From Candidatus Nomurabacteria bacterium (GTDB lineage Bacteria; Patescibacteriota; Minisyncoccia; Phycocordibacterales; UBA9973), in contig JAIOQC010000012.1 of the NCBI GenBank assembly GCA_021413565.1, positions 1-12,681 on the forward strand: a stretch of 12,681 nucleotides of DNA, written 5' to 3'. The translations under genes and the position numbers were made by a program. This document shows, piece after piece, positions 5,250 through 11,466 of the stretch. The stretch's first letter is position 1, and each line of letters opens with the position of its first letter. The notes below the pieces were generated by a model. That model searched no databases, was not told the origin of the DNA, and saw nothing but the letters and a program-made list of their open reading frames with translations.

Positions 5250-7940
5250 ATGCCCCCATTTAATAATTTTACAACTAAAGCAAAAGAAGCTATTCGCAAG
5301 GCTCATGAGTTGGCTATTGAACGTGGTCAAAATCATGTAAATGCTTTACATCTACTTACAGCATTGATGGTCCAAGAGGATTCTATGGTTGTTTCTATTC
5401 TCGACAAGATGGAAGTTGATACAATGCTCCTAACAGACAATTTAATTGAATCAATTGAAACGCCCGAAAGTCGTAATACAGTTTCACCTTCATACCAGAT
5501 ATATTTAACACCAGATTTAGCGCAAGCAATTGAAAATTCTAGTAAAGTTGCAGTTGCACTCAAGGATGAGTTTGTATCTACTGAGCATATGTTTGTTTCA
5601 TTGATTGAAACTCCAGGTGAAGCGCGTGATTTACTTACTCGATTTAAAATTGATAAAGATCAAGTTCTAAATATTTTAGAATTATTCCGTAATGAAAATA
5701 TCAACGAGACAAGTTCTGTGAAGAAGCCGAAACTTCTAACAAAGTTTACTCGCAATCTAACCGACCTTGCTCGTGCTGATAAACTCGACCCAGTTATTGG
5801 TCGAGACACTGAGATTATGCGTATTATGCAAATCTTGTCTCGTCGCACAAAAAATAATCCAATCTTAATTGGTGAAGCTGGTACTGGTAAAACTGCCGTA
5901 GCAGAAGCTTTGGCTATTCGTATAGCCAAAAATGATGTTCCTGAGTCTTTGAAAGATAAAGATATTGTTTCACTTGATTTAGGTCTATTGCTTTCTGGTA
6001 CAAAGTACAGAGGTGAATTCGAAGAACGCTTGCGAGGTATTATGAAGGAAATAGAAAAAGCCGAAGGTAGAATTATTCTATTTATAGACGAGATTCATAG
6101 TATTGTTGGTGCTGGTTCTGCAGAAGGCTCTCTCGATGCTTCCAATATGCTCAAGCCTGCGCTTGCTCGTGGAGAACTCCGAGCCATTGGTGCGACAACT
6201 TTGAAAGAATACCAAAAGCATATTGAAAAAGATCCAGCATTGGCTCGACGATTTCAACCAGTTTATATTAATGAACCAAGCCCAGAAGATACAGTAGCGA
6301 TTTTGCGTGGACTCAAAGAGAAATATGAACTATTCCATGGTGTCCGAATTACTGATGATGCAATTATAAATGCAGTTGAACTTTCAACTCGATATATTAC
6401 AAATCGCTATTTACCAGATAAAGCAGTAGACCTCATAGATGAAGCCGCTTCATCATTGAGACTTGCCCTTGAGAATAAACCTCAGGTTCTTGAAGATGCT
6501 CACCGTAAAATAATGCGTTTTGAAATTGAGAAAGAAGCATTGGTAAAAGAAATTTCTCGAGACCACTCAACATCAATCAAAGATACAAAGATTCGTGTAC
6601 GAGATATTGATAAAGAAATTGCTAACCTCAAAGAAAAAACTCGTGAATTAGAGTTGAAATGGAAAAATGAAAAAGAAACAGTTTCAGATATTCGTAGTAT
6701 CAAAAAAGAATTAGAATCTTTGCGTGTTGTAGGGGAGAATGCTGAGATGCAATCTGACTTATCTCGTGCTGCTGAAATTCGTTATGGTAAAATCCCAGAA
6801 TTAAACAAGAAACTAGAAACAAAATTAGCACGCTTAAAGAAACTTCAGAGGTCACGCCGAATCCTAAAAGAAGAAATTACTGCTGAAGATATTGCAGGAG
6901 TTGTATCACAGTGGACAGGTATACCATTGTCTAAAATGCTTGAAGAAGAAAGAGACAAACTTGAACACATGGAAGATGAATTACGCAAGCGTGTTGTTGG
7001 ACAAGATGTCGCTATTTCAAAAATTGCTGATGTTATTCGACGGAGTCGTGCTGGTATTTCAGATCCAAATAAACCTATTGGCTCATTTATATTTTTGGGA
7101 CCTACTGGAGTTGGTAAAACTGAGCTTACAAAGACTCTCGCTTCATTTATGTTCAATGACGACAAGGCACTTATTCGTGTTGATATGAGTGAATATATGG
7201 AGCGTCACAGTGTTTCTAAATTGATTGGTTCACCACCAGGCTATGTTGGCTATGAAGAGTCAGGTAATCTAACTGAAGCAGTTCGTCATCGCCCTTATTC
7301 AGTAATCCTATTTGATGAAATTGAAAAAGCACACCCAGAAGTTTTCAATATTCTTTTGCAAGTTCTTGATGAAGGACGATTAACTGACGCAAAAGGAAGA
7401 ATAGTGAATTTCAAAAATACTGTTATTATTTTGACTTCAAACATTGGTTCTAATTTTATAGAAAAAATGGAATCATTTGGTTTCAGTAATAGTTCAAAAA
7501 AAGACGACTATGAACACACAAAAGAGAAAGTTTTGGGTGCACTCAAGGATCATTTCCGACCAGAATTCTTGAACAGATTAGATGATGTAATTGTCTTTGA
7601 TATTCTTTCACAAGAGGTGATTCGAAATATTGTAGATATAAAAATTAAAGTTATACTCGATAGATTACTTGCAAAAGATATTAAACTCGAAATTACTTCT
7701 GAGGCGATGACTTACTTGGCGAAAGAAGGTTATGATCCGCACTATGGTGCACGACCTCTAACGAGAGTTATTCAAAATAAAATTCTTAACCCAGTTGCTT
7801 CATTGATTATCGGCAAGAAAATTAAAAAAGGAGATATTCTACTTGTTGCTATGAAGGATAAGGATTTAGTTATTGAAACTAAAAAGAAGAAGATTAAAAG
7901 TAATATGAAGATAGTGAAGGGTAATAGGTCTTATGCGTAA
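5250..7940 (+). CDS. clpB: ClpB-type AAA+ disaggregase
   Basis: This 896-residue protein has the domain order of ClpB. It has a Clp N domain (1-145, two repeats beginning [14 protein letters not shown]), then AAA1 with Walker A GEAGTGKT (208-215), pore loop KYRGEFEER (252-260) and Walker B ILFIDE (276-281). A long coiled-coil middle domain follows (about 405-540, including WKNEKE and [10 protein letters not shown], typical of ClpB). AAA2 has Walker A GPTGVGKT (617-624), pore loop GYVGYEE (664-670), Walker B VILFDE (685-690) and sensor 2 YGARPLTR. The full-length middle domain and the lack of an obvious ClpP-binding loop favour ClpB over ClpC. It would thread aggregated proteins with DnaK, which is not in the window. 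There is no Shine-Dalgarno; TAATAA six bases before the ATG is a possible weak -10. The Lys-rich tail after about residue 870 is not conserved. A terminator follows directly. Confidence 0.93.
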   Translation: MPPFNNFTTKAKEAIRKAHELAIERGQNHVNALHLLTALMVQEDSMVVSILDKMEVDTMLLTDNLIESIETPESRNTVSPSYQIYLTPDLAQAIENSSKVAVALKDEFVSTEHMFVSLIETPGEARDLLTRFKIDKDQVLNILELFRNENINETSSVKKPKLLTKFTRNLTDLARADKLDPVIGRDTEIMRIMQILSRRTKNNPILIGEAGTGKTAVAEALAIRIAKNDVPESLKDKDIVSLDLGLLLSGTKYRGEFEERLRGIMKEIEKAEGRIILFIDEIHSIVGAGSAEGSLDASNMLKPALARGELRAIGATTLKEYQKHIEKDPALARRFQPVYINEPSPEDTVAILRGLKEKYELFHGVRITDDAIINAVELSTRYITNRYLPDKAVDLIDEAASSLRLALENKPQVLEDAHRKIMRFEIEKEALVKEISRDHSTSIKDTKIRVRDIDKEIANLKEKTRELELKWKNEKETVSDIRSIKKELESLRVVGENAEMQSDLSRAAEIRYGKIPELNKKLETKLARLKKLQRSRRILKEEITAEDIAGVVSQWTGIPLSKMLEEERDKLEHMEDELRKRVVGQDVAISKIADVIRRSRAGISDPNKPIGSFIFLGPTGVGKTELTKTLASFMFNDDKALIRVDMSEYMERHSVSKLIGSPPGYVGYEESGNLTEAVRHRPYSVILFDEIEKAHPEVFNILLQVLDEGRLTDAKGRIVNFKNTVIILTSNIGSNFIEKMESFGFSNSSKKDDYEHTKEKVLGALKDHFRPEFLNRLDDVIVFDILSQEVIRNIVDIKIKVILDRLLAKDIKLEITSEAMTYLAKEGYDPHYGARPLTRVIQNKILNPVASLIIGKKIKKGDILLVAMKDKDLVIETKKKKIKSNMKIVKGNRSYA

Positions 7941-7942
7941 AC

Positions 7943-7972
7943 AAAAATCCCAGACATTTGTCTGGGATTTTT
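7943..7972 (+). terminator. Intrinsic terminator of clpB
   Basis: A perfect 14-bp inverted repeat (7943-7956 with 7959-7972) has core CCCAGACA/TGTCTGGG flanked by A5 and T5. It begins two bases after the clpB stop. The symmetric A and T tracts let it work in both directions. Confidence 0.92.
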
Positions 7973-7979
7973 GATATGG

Positions 7980-8182
7980 TGCTGGGTTGGACAGCGAGAT
8001 TAATACACGAGATTGTCGGGTTGGACCGCGAGTACGTTTTTCGAACCTTAAACGATAGATTCGTTGAGTTGGACCATGAGTACATTTTTCGGCTACTACA
8101 TAGCCAGGTACTTTTCGACAAGCGTAAGCTTGTAACGAAAAGTCTTTCGAATCCAATACGCAAGCCAAGCAGTTGGCTTGCT
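7980..8182. other. Non-coding structured region with degenerate repeats
   Basis: No credible gene is present: open frames here run through both flanking terminators. Three imperfect copies of a unit with core TTGGAC start at 7987, 8021 and 8069. The last two are the best matched (TTGGACCGCGAGTACGTTTT and TTGGACCATGAGTACATTTT). Downstream is a series of hairpins: AACGA/TCGTT (8051-8065), GGCTA/TAGCC (8091-8105), a 13-bp stem with one bulge (8111-8142, GTAA loop) and an 8-bp perfect stem CAAGCCAA/TTGGCTTG (8161-8180). This suggests a structured RNA on one strand or a decayed repeat. I tried tmRNA, RNase P RNA, SRP RNA and 5S rRNA and saw no match. Confidence 0.55.
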
Positions 8183-8230
8183 CCGGCGCACAAAAAAAAC
8201 GGCATAAGCCGTTTTTTTATTGTGCGCCGG
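8183..8230. terminator. Nested bidirectional terminator with GC-rich outer stem
   Basis: The inner hairpin CGGC-ATAA-GCCG (8200-8211) is flanked by A8 on the left and T7 on the right, giving an intrinsic terminator for both strands. The outer arms CCGGCGCACAA (8183-8193) and TTGTGCGCCGG (8220-8230) are perfect complements, so the complete stem is far longer than a terminator needs. The design resembles the inverted repeat at 3-73. Confidence 0.85.
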
Positions 8231-8250
8231 GTCTCTACCACCGACGCTCA
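8192..8250 (-). ncRNA. Possible short RNA ending at the nested terminator
   Basis: A strong minus-strand promoter (8257-8285) would start transcription near 8250, and the terminator at 8192-8211 would stop it after about 60 bases. The transcript has no start codon with a sensible frame. It contains GTC-GGTGGTAGA-GAC (a small hairpin) and then the terminator stem. I do not recognise a family. The call rests only on the promoter-terminator pair. Confidence 0.35.
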
Positions 8251-8256
8251 GAGCCG

Positions 8257-8285
8257 AGTATACACGATTATGCATTATTTTTCAA
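8257..8285 (-). promoter_or_regulatory. Minus-strand sigma70 promoter in the clpB-parB gap
   Basis: On the minus strand, TTGAAA (8280-8285) and TATACT (8257-8262) are separated by 17 bases. This is the best -35/-10 match in the window, and it is the same -10 hexamer used before the homing endonuclease, DUF4446 and rel genes. No gene starts within reach downstream. Confidence 0.6.
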
Positions 8286-8461
8286 CAGAATAAAATTTAC
8301 CTCGCTCTATTCCCGCAGCAAACTGTACCCTCGGATTACCTCGGCGTGGTATTAGGCGAGGCACCGGGAAAACTTTGTTGGATAGGAGCGCCCCACCGCG
8401 CGCACAATCTAGTATGTGTCCATTCACCCTTTCGACAGAGCCGACAGGGTATTCTGGGCAC
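8286..8461. other. GC-rich non-coding tract upstream of parB
   Basis: Positions 8301-8420 are about 57% G+C by hand count, against roughly 25-47% in coding samples I counted nearby. It contains CCTCG/CGAGG (8339-8361), the duplicated CCTCGG, and a compound hairpin at 8416-8461: GTGTCC pairs with GGGCAC, ACCCT with AGGGT, and TCG with CGA, closing a 7-base loop. The hairpin ends 14 bases before the parB extended -10. No protein frame or known RNA is recognised. Confidence 0.5.
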
Positions 8462-8475
8462 TTCCAATAAAAATA

Positions 8476-8484
8476 TGCTAAAAT
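8476..8484 (+). promoter_or_regulatory. Extended -10 promoter of parB
   Basis: TGCTAAAAT is an extended -10 (TG at 8476-8477, TAAAAT at 8479-8484). The parB ATG follows six bases later, again predicting a leaderless transcript. No clear -35 is seen; the hairpin 8416-8461 lies immediately upstream. Confidence 0.6.
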
Positions 8485-8490
8485 TATCTT

Positions 8491-9519
8491 ATGTCACAAT
8501 TATACAGCAACTCAATTTTTTGGGTAGATACTGAAAAAATTAAACCAAATCCATTTCAACCTCGTCGAGAATTCGATGAAGCAAAATTACGAGATTTATC
8601 TAGTTCTATTCGAGCTTATGGCGTACTTCAACCATTAACAGTTTCTCGCATGGAAGTTCTAAAAGAAGATGGTGGTATTGTTGTAGAATATGAACTCATT
8701 GCTGGAGAGCGTAGATTACGTGCATCTATGCTTGCAGGACTTACTCAAGTGCCAGTCATTATTCGTATAGGTGATGATAATATGGCGAAGTTAGAACTTT
8801 CTATAATTGAGAACTTGCAACGAGAAGACCTCAATGCTGTCGAACGAGCACGAGCGTTCTTGCGTCTTGCTGAGGAGTTTAAATTTACTCATGTACAAAT
8901 TGGTGCAAAGATGGGTAAGAGTCGTGAATATGTTTCTAATACATTGCGATTGTTGGCCTTACCACAAGAGATGCTTGATGCTTTGTCTGCCGGTAAAATC
9001 AGTGAAGGACATAGTCGTCCTCTTTTGATGCTTGCAGATCGCCCTGAACAGCAGATTGTTTTATTTAAGGAGATTATGTTTAAAAAGATGACAGTACGCG
9101 ACACAGAGAAAGTTGCTCGGAGTATTGCTTTTGATAAAATTCGTAAAAAAGAATATATGGTTGATCCTGAAATTGCAGAAATTGAAGGACGATTGCAAGA
9201 AACTCTTGGCACTCGAGTTCATATTGAACGCAAACAACAAGGTGGTCAGATTACAATTGACTATTTTACCAACGATGACTTGCGAACTATTCTCGATATG
9301 ATTAAAACCTCTGAGAATAAAAATCCAAATGAAATGCTTGAGAAATTTATGGCATCACAAGGGGGTGAAGTTCTAGTTACTGTTGCAACGAATGAACAAC
9401 CTGATGACATAGCCCTATTAGAAGATGATTTGCATTTAATTGATGATCGTACACCATCTGAAGTGGCTAAGACAGAAGAAGATGTAGATTTGTATAATAT
9501 AAAGAATTTCTCAGTGTAA
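8491..9519 (+). CDS. parB: ParB chromosome-partitioning protein / Spo0J family
   Basis: This 342-residue protein has the ParB N-terminal CTPase fold: KIKPNPFQPRREFD (17-30), SIRAYGVLQPLTV (39-51), and the CTP-binding GERRLRA box followed by ENLQREDLN. A helix-turn-helix DNA-binding domain follows (FKFTHVQIGAKMGKSREYVSNTLRLLALP). The C-terminal part is acidic and ends in an unstructured tail. ParB loads at parS sites and spreads as a CTP-dependent clamp to organise origin segregation with ParA. No parA gene and no palindromic parS consensus are visible in the window. It is flanked by a GC-rich gap upstream and converges on rel. The ATG is chosen because it follows the -10 by six bases and the homology begins about 15 residues later. 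Confidence 0.93.
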   Translation: MSQLYSNSIFWVDTEKIKPNPFQPRREFDEAKLRDLSSSIRAYGVLQPLTVSRMEVLKEDGGIVVEYELIAGERRLRASMLAGLTQVPVIIRIGDDNMAKLELSIIENLQREDLNAVERARAFLRLAEEFKFTHVQIGAKMGKSREYVSNTLRLLALPQEMLDALSAGKISEGHSRPLLMLADRPEQQIVLFKEIMFKKMTVRDTEKVARSIAFDKIRKKEYMVDPEIAEIEGRLQETLGTRVHIERKQQGGQITIDYFTNDDLRTILDMIKTSENKNPNEMLEKFMASQGGEVLVTVATNEQPDDIALLEDDLHLIDDRTPSEVAKTEEDVDLYNIKNFSV

Positions 9520-9537
9520 TTTAGTATTTCAAGCGAA

Positions 9538-9628
9538 GAAGCAATAGAAAATTTAGGAGTAGGTGGGGGCGTGCCGTTTTGAGCGGAAGCGAGAAATGGG
9601 GCTAAGCGACTAAATTTTCTATTGCTTC
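9538..9628. terminator. Convergent-end inverted repeat between parB and rel
   Basis: A perfect 19-bp inverted repeat (9538-9556 with 9610-9628) encloses a 53-base loop that is G-rich on the plus strand. It lies 18 bases after the parB stop and 10 bases after the rel stop, so it probably serves both genes. It is AT-rich and lacks a clean T-tract, so it differs from an ordinary intrinsic terminator. The loop includes CCGTTTTGAGCGG. Confidence 0.55.
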
Positions 9629-9638
9629 GAAGCTCGTT

Positions 9639-11108
9639 TTAGAATTTCGCAAATGAGCGGAATTTTGAAAGCAGACTGTTTTCTTTTAGATAGGCATTGA
9701 TATGCTTCTTCGCCATTGTGGTTTTTGTATATTCGAGCCACTTGCTTGATGGATTAGCGTTTTTATTTGTAATGATTTCTACAATGTCATTATTTTTTAG
9801 TTTAGTGTGTAGTGGTACCATTTTGTGATTGATAGTGACTGCTTGAGTATGATTACCAATATCAGAATGTATAGAATACGCAAAATCAATCGCACTTGAA
9901 TCTACTGGTAAATCAATCACATCACCTTGCGGGGTAAAAATAAAGATTCTGTCATTAAACAAATCCATTTTTAAATGCTCAAGAAATTTATCAGGCTTGT
10001 CTATTATTTTATGAATTTCTTTTAACTTATCCATCCATTCAATTTTCTGATTTGGATTAAATGTTACGGCTTGTTTCTTCTGATCTTTGTAAACAAAGTG
10101 TGCGGCTACGCCGTAAGCCGCTTCTGCGTGCATTTCAGGTGTACGAATTTGGACTTCAATAATACCACCATTACCAGTAAAGATTGTTGTGTGTAGTGAG
10201 CGGTAACCGTTCTTTTTAGGAGTTGCAATATAGTCTTTGATTCGTCCTGGAACTGGTTTAAATAAGCCATGAATAATACCAAGAGTTTGATAACATTTTT
10301 CAATATCCTTAACAATAATACGCAAAGCAACTAAGTCATAAACTTTGCTGATATCCATATCATGCTTATTTATTTTAATCCACAAACTATATTTGTGTTT
10401 CGCGCGTGTGCTAATTTCGATTACATTTACGCCTTGTTCTTTTAGTTCATTTGTAAGTTCTTTGCTAACAATTTCTAATTGTTCTTTATTGCTATTTGAA
10501 TTTTCTGCAAGTAATTTTTCTACTTGCAGATAGGCTTCTGGATAAGCATAGGGGAATGCTGCATCTTCGAGTTCTCCTTTTAATTTACCCATACCGATGT
10601 AGTCAGCCAAACGAGCGTGAATCTCAATAGTTTCTAATGCAATTCGTCTTTGTTTTTCTGGTTTGACATACTGGAGTGTGCGGACATTGTGCAATCTATC
10701 CGCGAGTTTAATAATAAGAACTCGCAAATCATTTGCCATTGCCATAAAGAATTTACGGAGAGATTCAACATGGCGTTCAGCACCGGTATATTTCATTTTT
10801 CCTAATTTAGTGACACCATTTACAAGCATTACAATTTCTTCACCAAATTCTTTTTTTAATGTTTCTTCAGGGGTCTGTGTATCTTCGAGTACATCGTGCA
10901 ACAAACCAGCCACGATTGTCTTTGTGTCCATTCCTAGTTCTGCTAGGATTTTGGCTGTTTCAAATACGTGATTGAAATAGGGTTCTCCACTACCACGCAA
11001 CTGACCTTCGTGGGCTATTTGTGCGAAATTATAAGCTTTTTCTATAAGCTTAATGTCTTTTTCACTGAGTCCTTCGACAAGTGATGTAATTTCGGTTGGG
11101 TGGGGCAT
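9639..11108 (-). CDS. rel: Bifunctional (p)ppGpp synthetase/hydrolase, short Rel
   Basis: This enzyme makes and degrades the alarmone (p)ppGpp. The hydrolase domain is intact: H47 in NHVFETA, H71-D72 in LLHDVLEDT and D137 in KLADRLHN. The synthetase domain has VYDLVALRIIV (256-266), GRIKDYIATPKKNGYRSLHT (288-307) and IEVQIRT (317-323). The RIKD form of the RXKD motif is typical of bifunctional Rel/SpoT rather than RelA. A TGS domain follows (about 386-447). The protein ends at residue 489, shortly after TGS, without the helical, zinc-finger and ACT domains of the roughly 740-residue family norm. Regulation by uncharged tRNA on the ribosome may therefore differ. The start lies six bases after a TATACT box, with no Shine-Dalgarno. 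Confidence 0.94.
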   Translation of the reverse strand: MPHPTEITSLVEGLSEKDIKLIEKAYNFAQIAHEGQLRGSGEPYFNHVFETAKILAELGMDTKTIVAGLLHDVLEDTQTPEETLKKEFGEEIVMLVNGVTKLGKMKYTGAERHVESLRKFFMAMANDLRVLIIKLADRLHNVRTLQYVKPEKQRRIALETIEIHARLADYIGMGKLKGELEDAAFPYAYPEAYLQVEKLLAENSNSNKEQLEIVSKELTNELKEQGVNVIEISTRAKHKYSLWIKINKHDMDISKVYDLVALRIIVKDIEKCYQTLGIIHGLFKPVPGRIKDYIATPKKNGYRSLHTTIFTGNGGIIEVQIRTPEMHAEAAYGVAAHFVYKDQKKQAVTFNPNQKIEWMDKLKEIHKIIDKPDKFLEHLKMDLFNDRIFIFTPQGDVIDLPVDSSAIDFAYSIHSDIGNHTQAVTINHKMVPLHTKLKNNDIVEIITNKNANPSSKWLEYTKTTMAKKHINAYLKENSLLSKFRSFAKF

Positions 11109-11114
11109 ATGTAA

Positions 11115-11120
11115 AGTATA
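11115..11120 (-). promoter_or_regulatory. -10 box of rel
   Basis: TATACT on the minus strand ends six bases before the rel ATG, giving a leaderless start. The -35 position is only a run of T from the neighbouring terminator. The element is placed between that terminator and the gene, as expected for an independent unit. Confidence 0.55.
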
Positions 11121-11138
11121 GCCTAGGATTTGAAATTA

Positions 11139-11166
11139 AAAAAGCCCTACAAATTGTGGGCTTTTT
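11139..11166. terminator. Bidirectional terminator upstream of rel
   Basis: AAAAAGCCC (11139-11147) pairs with GGGCTTTTT (11158-11166) around a 10-base loop. On the minus strand it follows the third topA tail copy, whose TAA overlaps its edge, and it would shield rel from topA read-through. Confidence 0.85.
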
Positions 11167-11251
11167 ATTTCTTCTTCTTTGTATTTTCTCCAGTCTTGTG
11201 TGGATTGTGCATTTTACACCCGCCGCCGCTATCGCTTTGTCGGGCAGGCAT
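11165..11251 (-). pseudogene. Third topA 3'-end copy (last 17 codons) in a 28-codon frame
   Basis: Positions 11168-11218 encode CKMHNPHKTGENTKKKK followed by TAA, identical in protein to the last 17 residues of TopA. Five of 17 codons differ from the true topA end and seven from the second copy, all synonymously. Homology begins exactly at the 15-base core at 11205-11219. Upstream the frame continues through a GC-rich stretch as MPARQSDSGGG, starting at an ATG two codons after the second copy's stop (TAA TAA A ATG). It is most likely a remnant. Translation as a 28-residue peptide is possible but not supported by anything else. Confidence 0.8.
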
Positions 11252-11255
11252 TTTA

Positions 11256-11342
11256 TTACTTCTTCTTTTTTGTATTTTCTCCTGTTTTATGAGGGTTGTG
11301 CATTTTACACATTTTGTTACTGCAACGTTCTGGAATAGTCTT
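11256..11342 (-). pseudogene. Second topA 3'-end copy (last 28 codons)
   Basis: This encodes the last 28 residues of TopA (beginning KTIPERCSNKMCKMHN) without any amino-acid difference, ending in TAA. Eighteen of the 28 codons differ from the true topA end, and all the changes are synonymous, including TCT to AGT for serine. It was therefore part of a gene under protein-level selection that diverged from the present topA for a long time. Upstream, the frame is cut by TGA at 11346-11348 and homology ends. It lies 205 bases from the true end, measured between core sequences. Confidence 0.88.
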
Positions 11343-11440
11343 GGGTCACAAATAATTCCTCGCCGTCGCTACGGAATTTTCGCGACCCCGGCTCGTGGCC
11401 TCGCGTGCTCGCTCGGCAACACTCCGCCTCACAAAAACCA
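11343..11440. other. GC-rich spacer between topA and its second tail copy
   Basis: No gene is present. The spacer is strongly GC-rich compared with topA and has CG-rich hairpins, for example AATT...CCGT-CGCT-ACGG-AATT at 11354-11377, and GCGA...TCGC pairing at about 11381-11405. It may be a dispersed intergenic repeat, but only one copy of this exact kind is visible here. Confidence 0.5.
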
Positions 11441-11466
11441 AAATAGGCAAAGTAATTTGCCTATTT
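11441..11466. terminator. Terminator overlapping the topA stop codon
   Basis: The perfect 11-bp stem AAATAGGCAAA (11441-11451) / TTTGCCTATTT (11456-11466) has a GTAA loop. The topA TAG (11461-11463) lies inside the stem. On the minus strand it is followed by a short T-run, and on the plus strand by T6. Confidence 0.75.

Noticed and set aside
7958..8293. Open frame of 111 codons after clpB on the plus strand
   Set aside because: It runs through two strong terminators, starts inside the first one, and has no promoter. It is treated as chance, although repeats 2 and 3 share its frame.
7980..8461. tmRNA, RNase P RNA, SRP RNA or 5S rRNA in the clpB-parB gap
   Set aside because: Some words look similar (TTTCGACAG, TTCGAATCC), but the conserved cores and paired ends of these RNAs are absent on both strands.
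8491..9519. parS sites or a replication origin around parB
   Set aside because: No palindromic parS consensus and no DnaA-box cluster were found by eye; parA is also missing.
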